A stretch of DNA of 64,000 bases, from assembly GCF_016185115.1 (NCBI RefSeq), contig NZ_JACPOF010000020.1, positions 310,001 to 374,000 of the forward strand. The letters run 5' to 3'. Below the pieces are notes generated by a model. The model had not been told where the DNA came from, did no database searches, and saw only the letters and a list, made by a program, of their open reading frames with translations. Position numbers and translations under genes: made by a program. Shown here one piece after another: positions 9,254-16,831 of this stretch (positions within the stretch are counted from its first letter, which is position 1; the number at the start of each line of letters is the position of its first letter). The stretch comes from Polaromonas sp. GTDB taxonomy: Bacteria > Pseudomonadota > Gammaproteobacteria > Burkholderiales > Burkholderiaceae_C.

Positions 9254-9883
9254 CTATGACGAATGAGCAACTGCATTTTTGCGGTATCTCGCCACCAGCC
9301 GCAGTATCAATGCCGCCACAAGAACAACGACAGGCAGCATGTACCCGGCAGATACCGGAATACGCTTGCCAAAAGTCACCATGAAGCTGACCCAGATGTA
9401 GTAAGCCCCGGTGATGTGCAAAAGCTGCAACCACCGCGCGCCCAGCCAGCGCACGGCGCCGTCCCATGAGGTGGCGGCCATGAGCGCGATGAATAGGTAG
9501 GCAATGCCGCCGGTGATCATGTTGCCCAGACTGCTCTGCTGCGCAAACCCTGTGGCGTCCAGCCTGGCAAACGCCACGATGGCCGCCAGATGCACCGCGT
9601 GCGAGAAGGCAAACGCCAGTCCGAATGCGCGCCGGTGCAACAGCAGCCACTGCGTTCGCGGCCCACGCCAGAGCTGCACAAGTGCCGAGGCCGTGAATGC
9701 GACAAGAAAGAAGACCAGAGATGTCCGCGCCGTGAGGCGTATCACCATGCGAATGCCCTGAACCGGGTCAGAAGCTGCGAGCAGCGCCGAAAGCACCCAA
9801 ACCAGCAACAACAGTGAAAGAGCCCCGACTGTGCGTGCAGTCCGCGGGGATGGGTGGGTGGTGAAAGCAACAGCAGTTTTCAT
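9254..9883 (-). CDS. Ferric-reductase-like transmembrane protein
   Basis: A 209-residue integral membrane protein with about six hydrophobic segments and His residues in neighbouring helices (AFSHAVHLAAIV, LQLLHITGAYYIW), as in the heme-binding ferric_reduct/MsrQ-like domain. No flavin or NAD domain follows, so it would act as a cytochrome b-like membrane component. The start at 9883 has AGGGG eight bases upstream; a longer frame upstream runs through the divergent regulator and is not credible. It is divergent from the TetR gene at 9989, which may control it. Confidence 0.72.
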   Translation of the reverse strand: MKTAVAFTTHPSPRTARTVGALSLLLLVWVLSALLAASDPVQGIRMVIRLTARTSLVFFLVAFTASALVQLWRGPRTQWLLLHRRAFGLAFAFSHAVHLAAIVAFARLDATGFAQQSSLGNMITGGIAYLFIALMAATSWDGAVRWLGARWLQLLHITGAYYIWVSFMVTFGKRIPVSAGYMLPVVVLVAALILRLVARYRKNAVAHSS

Positions 9884-9988
9884 GTGGTGGCCCCTGGTGA
9901 TGTGGAGTGGACTTGAGTGGATTGACATGTGGCCACCGATTACATTAAGGTTTGGTGTTTCCATCAACTTCCCACACAAGGTGCTTAC

Positions 9989-10627
9989 ATGGGTACTGAG
10001 CGCGAGACCTATCACCACGGCAACCTGCGGCAGGCGCTGGTTGATGCTGCACTCGCACTGGCTGCGCGGCTGGGCCCCGAGGGTGTGAGCGTGCGGGAGG
10101 CGGCGCGCCTTGCCGGTGTATCTTCGGGCGCACCTTTCAGGCACTTTCCTAACCGTCGCGCGCTCATGACGGCTGTCGCAGAAGAAGCCAGCGGGCACCT
10201 GCGCATCAAGGTCCAGCGCTCTGTGCGGGCCAGTGACAGGACCGCGCACCGCCGCCTGCAGGCCATAGGCCGGGCGTATCTGCGCTGGGCTGAAGATCAC
10301 CCCGCCCATTTCAGGATCATCTCGGCGCGCGACCAGATCGACATTGATACGTCACCCGGCTTGCAAAGCGGCATCCAGGCGGTTCGCGAGCAGACCGAAG
10401 AGACGATACGCGCAGCCCAGGCTGAGGGCAGCGTGGATGGGGCCTGGGACGCGGGGCAGCTCTCGCTGCTCTCGCGCGCCTGTGTATACGGCCTTGCCCG
10501 AATGCGTATTGACGGCCACCTGCCGCAATGGGGCGTGGCCCCCGGGGATGAGTCGCGTGCACTTGACGACGCACTCGCCCTGCTGCTGCAACTCATGCGC
10601 AAACAGGACCAGGCCGGGCCTGCCTGA
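9989..10627 (+). CDS. TetR/AcrR family transcriptional regulator
   Basis: A 212-residue regulator beginning MGTERETYHHGNLRQALVD, an N-terminus common in TetR proteins with a TetR_C_33-like C-terminal domain. Helix-turn-helix at about residues 28-50 (SVREAARLAGVSSGAPFRHF). The ATG at 9989 is preceded by AAGG and fits homologues; the frame continues upstream but lacks domain content. It is divergent from the ferric-reductase-like gene across about 105 bp that contain a TTGACA box near 9924, so local control of that gene is the simplest inference. Confidence 0.87.
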   Translation: MGTERETYHHGNLRQALVDAALALAARLGPEGVSVREAARLAGVSSGAPFRHFPNRRALMTAVAEEASGHLRIKVQRSVRASDRTAHRRLQAIGRAYLRWAEDHPAHFRIISARDQIDIDTSPGLQSGIQAVREQTEETIRAAQAEGSVDGAWDAGQLSLLSRACVYGLARMRIDGHLPQWGVAPGDESRALDDALALLLQLMRKQDQAGPA

Positions 10628-10815
10628 CAGATAACCAGCAAGGCCCGGGTTTGCGATTTGCGCCGCACAAATCAGGAGCCGCATTCTTCCAAGGGAAAAC
10701 ACCTAGACCACCCGTTTACCCCTCTGGCGGCGGTCACTTTTGCGACGCCCAAGCCCCATTTCAGGTGCCCGGCAACTTGCAGCCTTCCCAATGAGCGGTT
10801 AGCATTTGTCTTAAC

Positions 10816-10833
10816 TTACCGTACGGCAGGTAA
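10816..10833. promoter_or_regulatory. Candidate TetR operator, site 1
   Basis: TTACCGTACGGCAGGTAA has inverted arms TTACC and GGTAA around 8 bp. Read on the minus strand it is TTACCTGCCGTACGGTAA, matching site 2 (12478-12495) at 16 of 18 positions. It sits about 35 bp before the hydratase start and overlaps a possible promoter (TTAACT, 17 bp, ATGTAT). Likely bound by the TetR protein at 11720. Confidence 0.68.
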
Positions 10834-10866
10834 ATGTATTTGACTTAACTGAAGGAGACTTTGAAC

Positions 10867-11640
10867 GTGGAACTGAACACCCTCAAACTGACCGTCGACG
10901 CAGGCGTTGCCGTCGTCACCCTGAACCGCCCACCTGTCAACGCACAGAACATCGAACTGCGCGAAGAAATCACCAAGGTGTTTGACCTGCTGTCTGACCG
11001 CGACGATGTGGCCTGCATCGTCCTGACTGGCGAAGGCAAGGCCTTCTCGGCAGGCGCCGACATCCGCGAGCGTCCCAACCTGGCCGGCACGCCCGGTGCC
11101 TACGGTGCGCACAACCGCCGCGTGCGCGAGTCCTACTACGCTGTGGTCGAGTGCTCCAAGCCCATCATTGCCGCCATCAACGGCCCGGCACTGGGGGCGG
11201 GCTTCGGCCTGGTCATGGGCTCGGACATCTGGGTGGCTTCTGAAGACGCTTATGTCTCCATGCCCGAGATCAATGTCGGCCTGGCCGGCGGCGTGACCTT
11301 TCTGCAAAAACACTTCAGCCAGTCACGCGCACGCCGCATGTTCTACACCGGCATGAAGGTGTCGGCGCAGGAGCTGTACCGCCTGGGCCTGATCGAAGCC
11401 TGCCTGCCCGCTGCAGAACTGATGCCTTACTGCATGGAGATGGCGCGCGAGATTGCCTCCAAGAGTCCGATTGCCATGCGCCTGGCCAAGGAAGCCGCAC
11501 GCATGACGCAGCTGATGCCTATCCGTGACGCCTATCGTTACGAGCAGGGCAACACTGTGGCGCTGTCCAAGACCGAAGACTCGAAGGAAGCGCAGCGCGC
11601 CTTCCTTGAAAAGCGTGCACCGGTCTACACAGGTCGATAA
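10867..11640 (+). CDS. Enoyl-CoA hydratase/isomerase family protein
   Basis: A 257-residue crotonase-fold protein. GEGKAFSAGAD and NGPALGAGFGL form the oxyanion-hole segments. The second catalytic glutamate is present (E134 in SMPEINVGLAGG), but the position of the first, usually Glu in GGGCEL, is Gly114. It may therefore not be a classical hydratase; isomerases, hydrolases and C-C lyases of the family share such changes. A GTG start is chosen because AAGGAG lies 9 bp upstream; a TTG at 10861 is too close to it. Preceded by operator site 1 and followed by the TetR gene. Confidence 0.87.
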   Translation: MELNTLKLTVDAGVAVVTLNRPPVNAQNIELREEITKVFDLLSDRDDVACIVLTGEGKAFSAGADIRERPNLAGTPGAYGAHNRRVRESYYAVVECSKPIIAAINGPALGAGFGLVMGSDIWVASEDAYVSMPEINVGLAGGVTFLQKHFSQSRARRMFYTGMKVSAQELYRLGLIEACLPAAELMPYCMEMAREIASKSPIAMRLAKEAARMTQLMPIRDAYRYEQGNTVALSKTEDSKEAQRAFLEKRAPVYTGR

Positions 11641-11719
11641 AGCCGGCCGCTGACCCTGATAATGGAAAGGGCCGGCTTCAAGCTGGCCTATACTTTTTCC
11701 TCCAATAGAACATGGGTAA

Positions 11720-12364
11720 ATGATGGCAACCAGTCGTCCGGCAGAAGACACGGCCACTGAGACAGACAGCTTCAGGCCGCGCGTCGACAACCGCCAGGAA
11801 CAGATCATCGGCATCGCCTGCCGGCTGTTCGCACGCCGCGGTTATGAAGGCACCTCCCTGCGCGACATCGCAGAAGAAGCCAAGATCACCAAGGCCGCGC
11901 TGTACTACCACTTCCCCAACAAGGAAGCGCTTTACCACCGCATCGTTCTCGACTCCCTGCAGGCGCTGATTTACCACGTACGTGCGGCCGTCGACCTGGC
12001 GCCGACGCCGCTGGAAAAGGTCCGCCAGTTCATGCTGGTATCGGCAGAGTTCATGGATGCCGACCGCGACTCCTGGATGGCGGGCTCCAACGCCTTCTGG
12101 ATGGGCGCAGAGAGCGAGCCGCGCACGCTTGCGGTGGCCCTGCGCAATGAGTACGAGGCGATGCTCCGCACCTGCATCAGCGACGCCATCAATTCAGGTG
12201 AGTTCAGAAAGAGCAACGTCGCGATGACGGGGCGCTTTTTGTTGTCAGCCCTGAACCAGATCAGCCGCTGGCACAACCCCAAAGGTGCGATGACGATCCG
12301 TGAAGTCATCGAGCAATACCTGGACATGGCCCTGCACGGCTTGCAGGCACCCGCGAAAGCCTGA
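11720..12364 (+). CDS. TetR family regulator, probable controller of the acyl-CoA gene set
   Basis: A 214-residue TetR protein. Helix-turn-helix region at about residues 30-70 (ACRLFARRGYEGTSLRDIAEEA, then ITKAALYYHFPNKEALY), typical of regulators of fatty acid and CoA-ester catabolism. It lies between two matching operator-like sites, one before the hydratase gene (10816) and one before the Bug/SDR/dehydrogenase operon (12478), with a weaker match before the ligase gene (32546). I infer a repressor released by an acyl-CoA intermediate. Adjacent ATG codons at 11720 and 11723 leave the exact start open. Confidence 0.88.
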   Translation: MMATSRPAEDTATETDSFRPRVDNRQEQIIGIACRLFARRGYEGTSLRDIAEEAKITKAALYYHFPNKEALYHRIVLDSLQALIYHVRAAVDLAPTPLEKVRQFMLVSAEFMDADRDSWMAGSNAFWMGAESEPRTLAVALRNEYEAMLRTCISDAINSGEFRKSNVAMTGRFLLSALNQISRWHNPKGAMTIREVIEQYLDMALHGLQAPAKA

Positions 12365-12477
12365 TTCCGCAAGAACGGTCAGCGCCGCGCGAGCACCCAT
12401 CCCGGGCCTGACCGGGAATCCACCCTACTCCCCTTGAAAGTGCACTCTTCGCCCTAGGGTTACTACCATGCAGTTAC

Positions 12478-12495
12478 TTACCTGCCGAACGGTAG
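12478..12495. promoter_or_regulatory. Candidate TetR operator, site 2
   Basis: TTACCTGCCGAACGGTAG, a near-palindrome with the same 18-bp core as site 1 read on the opposite strand. A -10-like TAGAAT begins inside it (12493). It lies about 100 bp before the Bug protein gene, the first gene of the 12.6-19.5 kb operon. Repression by the TetR protein at 11720 is inferred. Confidence 0.68.
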
Positions 12496-12594
12496 AATTA
12501 TTTTAACGACCAAGCCCAAGCCACGCCTTTTCCGCGCGGCTGCCTGCTACACGGCTACTTGCCACCGCATTTTTGAAAAAGGATTGACCAGCCC

Positions 12595-13587
12595 ATGTTC
12601 ACCCGACGCGCAGCCTTGAGTCTTGCCTCGCTGGTATCACTGGCTTCACTGGTGTTGGCAACTGCAGCCAGCGCACAAACGGCAGCCAGCTTCCCGACGA
12701 AACCGGTGCAGGTCATCGTGCCCTACGCAGCGGGCGGCGTCACAGACATCCTCGCGCGCATCGTGGCGCTGCGCCTGGCCGACAAATGGAAGCAGCCCGT
12801 CGTCGTTGACAACAAGCCCGGTGCCGGCACGGTCATAGGCACGGCCGCTGCAGCACGCGCGCCCGGCGACGGCCACACCCTGCTCATCACCGCCTTCGGC
12901 TTCACGGCCAACCAGGTGCTGGTGCCCAACCTGCCCTACGACCCCAAGGCACTGGCGCCACTGTCCATGCTGGCTGACTCCTACAGCTACCTCTATATCA
13001 ATTCAGCCGTGCCGGCTCACAACGTGCCCGAGCTGATCGCGTATGCCAAGGCCAACCCCGGCAAGCTGACCTTTGCCTCGTCGGGCAACGGCTCCAGCCC
13101 GCACATCGCTGCCGAGCTGTTTGCGTGGCGCACCGGCATAGACATGATCCACGTGCCCTACAAGGGCAACGGCCCGGCCATCAACGACCTGGTCGGCGGC
13201 CAGGTCAATGCACTCTTCGACACCGTGGCCACCATGAGTTTTGTGAACAGCGGCAAGCTCAAGGTGCTGGGCATAGGCAGTCCCAAACCGATTGCGCGTT
13301 CGCCCAACGTGGTGCCGATTTCAAAATCAGGCGTGCCTGCGCTGGCTGACTTCACCGCCGGCGGCTGGTTCGGCATGTTCATCCCTGCAAGCACGCCCGT
13401 CGATCTGCAAAAGAAGATTTACGCCGACGTGCGCGCCGTGCTGGAGACAAAAGAAGTGCATGACGCCATCCTGAAAGCCGGCCTTGAGCCTTCCATCATG
13501 TCGCAGGCCGACTTTGCAACCTATCTGAAAAAAGACCTGGACACCTGGGGTCCGGTCATCCGCGAACGCAAGATCCGCCTCGACTGA
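12595..13587 (+). CDS. Bug/TctC-type periplasmic substrate-binding protein
   Basis: A 330-residue tripartite tricarboxylate transporter binding protein. Signal peptide at residues 1-27 (MFTRRAALS to ASAQ), then the family hallmarks FPTKPVQVIVPYAAGGVTD, VVDNKPGAG and GDGHTLL. Such proteins bind small organic acids in the periplasm. No TctA or TctB permease gene lies in the window, the usual situation for the expanded Bug families of Burkholderiales. It is first in an operon with SDR, acyl-CoA dehydrogenase and ligase genes, so it may bring in or sense the carboxylic acid degraded there. Confidence 0.92.
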   Translation: MFTRRAALSLASLVSLASLVLATAASAQTAASFPTKPVQVIVPYAAGGVTDILARIVALRLADKWKQPVVVDNKPGAGTVIGTAAAARAPGDGHTLLITAFGFTANQVLVPNLPYDPKALAPLSMLADSYSYLYINSAVPAHNVPELIAYAKANPGKLTFASSGNGSSPHIAAELFAWRTGIDMIHVPYKGNGPAINDLVGGQVNALFDTVATMSFVNSGKLKVLGIGSPKPIARSPNVVPISKSGVPALADFTAGGWFGMFIPASTPVDLQKKIYADVRAVLETKEVHDAILKAGLEPSIMSQADFATYLKKDLDTWGPVIRERKIRLD

Positions 13588-13641
13588 CACACGTCCAGCG
13601 CAAGAACAGACAAACAAACAAATAAAGAGAGACAAGCAGAC

Positions 13642-14421
13642 ATGGAACACAAGACAACTTCGATACCGGAAGTACCCCCGCTGGGCCGCCTCAAGGGCAG
13701 GCGCATTGTGGTGACGGGCGCAGGCTCCGGCATAGGCGCGGCGATTGCGCAGCTCTTCATTGCCGAAGGTGCGCAGGTCGCCGCCATTGACCGTAATGAA
13801 GACGGCATCAAGGCCTGGCTCAAGCCTGGCAGCGCGGGTAACAGCATTGCACTCAAAGCCGACATCGCAGATGAAAGCTCGGTCAACGATGCCGTCAAGC
13901 GCGCCGCTGAAGCACTGGGTGGCATTGATGGCCTGGTCAATGCGGCCGGTGTCTCCAACACCGACCTGCTGCGCGATGTGAGCCTGGCCGACTGGAAACG
14001 CACCATAGACATCAACCTCACAGGCAGCTTTCTGGTGAGCCGCGCCTGCCTGCCCTGGCTTGAGACAGTGCAGAACAGCACCATCGTCAATTTCTCGTCC
14101 GGCCAGGGCCTGCAGCCCTTTGTACGCCGCGGTGCATATGCGGCATCGAAAGCCGGCGTGATCTCGCTGTCGAAAACACTGGCCATGGAATGGGCGCCGA
14201 TACGCGTGAACACCATCTGCCCCGGCGCCGTCGACACACCCATGGTGCGCGCCGGCTACACCGCCGAGGCCCTGCAGACGCAGGTCGGTGCGCGCTACGC
14301 CCTTGGACGCGTGGCCGAGCCCATAGAAATCGCACGTGCAGCCCTTTACCTCACAGGCAGCGAATCATCCTTCGTCACCGGCATTGCGCTAGCTGTTGAC
14401 GGTGGCCGCAGCTACCACTGA
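13642..14421 (+). CDS. Short-chain dehydrogenase/reductase (SDR)
   Basis: A 259-residue classical SDR: cofactor motif TGAGSGIG (25-32), NAAG, a catalytic Ser in VNFSSGQG, and YAASK with the catalytic Tyr and Lys. An Asp in AAIDRNE after the second strand favours NAD. It would oxidise a hydroxyl group, perhaps on a 3-hydroxyacyl-CoA or hydroxy acid, given the acyl-CoA dehydrogenases immediately downstream (21 bp gap). Substrate not readable from sequence. Confidence 0.9.
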   Translation: MEHKTTSIPEVPPLGRLKGRRIVVTGAGSGIGAAIAQLFIAEGAQVAAIDRNEDGIKAWLKPGSAGNSIALKADIADESSVNDAVKRAAEALGGIDGLVNAAGVSNTDLLRDVSLADWKRTIDINLTGSFLVSRACLPWLETVQNSTIVNFSSGQGLQPFVRRGAYAASKAGVISLSKTLAMEWAPIRVNTICPGAVDTPMVRAGYTAEALQTQVGARYALGRVAEPIEIARAALYLTGSESSFVTGIALAVDGGRSYH

Positions 14422-14442
14422 CCAATCTCCAGGATGGCAAAC

Positions 14443-15672
14443 ATGACCCAAACCAACACCCAGGCACCCACCTCGCAGGAAGTGGCCGCAGCTGCCGCCG
14501 ACCCTTATGCCGCCTTCCGGCAGGAGCTGGTGGAGTTCACCGAATCGCCCGAACTTGCGCCCATGAAGGAAATTGTTCGCAGCAACCAGAAGATGTCGCG
14601 TGCCGAGTACAGCGCCTGGCAGAAAGCCCTGTTCAAAAAGGGATGGGGCGCGCCCAACTGGCCGGTTGAATACGGCGGCACGGGCTGGGACCTGCAGCAG
14701 CGCTACCTGTTTGAAGAAGTCACAGCCGCTGCCGACTGCCCGCCGCAATATCACCACGGCATAGGCCACATCGGCCCGGTCATCATGCATTTCGGCACAG
14801 ACGAGATCAAGAACCGCTTTTTGCCGCGCATTCTCGACGGCACCGAACACTGGTGCCAGGGCTACTCTGAACCCGGCGCAGGTTCTGACCTCGCGTCGCT
14901 CAAATCAAGCGCCGTACGTGATGGCGACGACTATGTGCTCAACGGCCAGAAGATCTGGACATCCCACGCGCATGAAGCCGACATGATGTACACACTGGTG
15001 CGCACATCAAGTGAGGGCCGCAAGCAGGCCGGCATCTCGCTGCTGCTGGTGCCGCTGAACACACCGGGCATAGAGATTCGCCAGATCCACACCATTGACC
15101 AGTGGCACCACGTGAACGAGGTCTTCCTCAACAACGTGCGGGTGCCCGTGAAGAACCTGGTCGGCGTTGAAGGCGAAGGCTGGAAGTGCGCCAAGTTTCT
15201 GCTGGACCGCGAGCGCCTCTCGCCTTCAACCGTGCCGCGCCTGGCGCGCCAGCTCGAGCAGGTCGCTGAACTGCTGGCAGAAAAAATGAAAGCCAACCCC
15301 GGCCTGCCCAGCATTCATGCATTGCAGGAACGTCTTTTCCTGGCGCAAGCCTCGGCCAAGGGTTCACGCCAGATGCTGCTCAGCGCCATCCAGGAAGAAA
15401 TGCATGGCACGCTGGCCTCGTCGAAATCTTCTGCACTCAAACTGCACACCTCGGAGCTGTCGCAGCAAATCGTCGGCATTGCATTCGACATTGCAGGCCC
15501 CGAATATGCCGCACGCCTGGTGCCTGAAGTTGAAGCGCCGGACGGCTCTGATGACATGGACATCGAGCGCCAGCTGACCCACACCTATCTTTTCTACCGC
15601 TCGCGCTCGATTGCCGGTGGCACCAGCGAAGTGCAGAAGAACGTGATTGCCCGCGACCTGTTTGGAGCCTGA
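14443..15672 (+). CDS. Acyl-CoA dehydrogenase, larger subunit of a probable pair
   Basis: A 409-residue acyl-CoA dehydrogenase: YSEPGAGSDLASL and NGQKIWTSHAHEAD in the beta domain, then IAGGTSEVQKNVIARDLFG at the C-terminus. The usual C-terminal Glu of EGT is replaced (AGGT); a Glu in LLDRERLS may be the base, as in isovaleryl-CoA-type enzymes. The ATG at 14443 has AGGA 8 bp upstream; an ATG at 14434 is possible. The stop is 3 bp from the next dehydrogenase start. Such adjacent unequal pairs often form heterotetramers in steroid and branched-chain side-chain degradation; that this pair does so is inferred. Confidence 0.9.
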   Translation: MTQTNTQAPTSQEVAAAAADPYAAFRQELVEFTESPELAPMKEIVRSNQKMSRAEYSAWQKALFKKGWGAPNWPVEYGGTGWDLQQRYLFEEVTAAADCPPQYHHGIGHIGPVIMHFGTDEIKNRFLPRILDGTEHWCQGYSEPGAGSDLASLKSSAVRDGDDYVLNGQKIWTSHAHEADMMYTLVRTSSEGRKQAGISLLLVPLNTPGIEIRQIHTIDQWHHVNEVFLNNVRVPVKNLVGVEGEGWKCAKFLLDRERLSPSTVPRLARQLEQVAELLAEKMKANPGLPSIHALQERLFLAQASAKGSRQMLLSAIQEEMHGTLASSKSSALKLHTSELSQQIVGIAFDIAGPEYAARLVPEVEAPDGSDDMDIERQLTHTYLFYRSRSIAGGTSEVQKNVIARDLFGA

Positions 15673-15675
15673 GAC

Positions 15676-16800
15676 ATGCCTTTTACCGTTACCCCAATGT
15701 TCCCTGGTGACCTCTACGACACCACGGACCGCATGGCCGCCACGGCCGCACCCGCCTGGTCTGGCGACAAAAACAGCAGCGGCAGCGCCAAATGGACGCA
15801 GATTCTTGAGCTCGGCTGGCAGGGTGTGCTGGTCAGCGAAGAAGCTGGCGGCGTAGGCGCGACGCTGGCTGAGTTTGCCGCCATTGCAGAAGCCGCTGGC
15901 CGCCATGCCATGGCCCTGCCGTTGATTGCACGCTGCGTGGTCTCGCCCATGCTGCTGGCAGCTAGCGGCAAAAACGACGCGGCACTTGCATTGCTTGAAC
16001 AACTCTCGGCCGGGCAGGCGTCCGTCTGCCCCGTCATCCAGCCAGACAGTGCCCGCTCACTTCAGGCTACACCAGCCAGCGGCGGCAGCATCAAGCTGCA
16101 GGGCATTCTCAAGGGCGCAGACCTGACCGAGCCCGCCAGCCACATCGTCTTCAACGCCGCCAGCGCCAATGGCTCTGCACCCGTACTGGTGTTGCTCGCC
16201 ACCAGCGATCTGACACAGCCCGTACGTTACTTCGAAGGCCTGGACGGCCGCCGCACGGCCGACATCTCGCTGGACGGCGTGGTTGTCGAAGCCAGCCATG
16301 TACTGCTGCAGGGCGATGCAGTGGCCACTGCGGCCAAATCTGCGATGTCCACCGGCGCGGTCATGACCAGCGTGCAGACCGTGGGCGCACTGGGCGCAAT
16401 GATTGAACAGACGATTGAATATCTGTCGACACGCACCCAGTTTGGCGTGGCACTCTCGACCTTCCAGGCGCTGCGCCACCGTGTCGTTGAAATGTATGTG
16501 GCGTATGAAAGCGCACGCGGCCTGGTGAAGGATGTGACCGAAGACCTCTCTGCCAACCCTGCCGCCGACCAGCGCGATGCAGCTTTGACCAAGCTGTATC
16601 TGGCCACCGTGGGCCGCACCGTGGCAGAGTCTGCAATCCAGATGCATGGCGGCATGGGCATGACGGTTGAAATGCCGGCCGCCCGCCTGGCCATGCACGC
16701 ACTGATGTGCAACCTGCAGTATGGTGACCGCTATCACTATCTTGATTCGCTGTCGTCGCAGATGGCAGCTGATGTACAAACAGCAGCAATTGCGGCCTGA
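15676..16800 (+). CDS. Acyl-CoA dehydrogenase, smaller subunit of a probable pair
   Basis: A 374-residue acyl-CoA dehydrogenase homologue with a diverged N-terminal half; the usual TEPxAGSD segment is not recognisable. The C-terminal half is conserved (RTQFGVALSTFQALRHRVVEMY, QMHGGMGMTVEMPAARL), which includes the FAD-contacting RTQFG segment. This asymmetry fits the partner subunit of a heterotetramer with the protein encoded 3 bp upstream. Alone it may not be an active dehydrogenase. It belongs to the operon from 12595. Confidence 0.86.
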   Translation: MPFTVTPMFPGDLYDTTDRMAATAAPAWSGDKNSSGSAKWTQILELGWQGVLVSEEAGGVGATLAEFAAIAEAAGRHAMALPLIARCVVSPMLLAASGKNDAALALLEQLSAGQASVCPVIQPDSARSLQATPASGGSIKLQGILKGADLTEPASHIVFNAASANGSAPVLVLLATSDLTQPVRYFEGLDGRRTADISLDGVVVEASHVLLQGDAVATAAKSAMSTGAVMTSVQTVGALGAMIEQTIEYLSTRTQFGVALSTFQALRHRVVEMYVAYESARGLVKDVTEDLSANPAADQRDAALTKLYLATVGRTVAESAIQMHGGMGMTVEMPAARLAMHALMCNLQYGDRYHYLDSLSSQMAADVQTAAIAA

Positions 16801-16831
16801 TAAATACAGAAATACAGGCCTCGCCAAAAAC

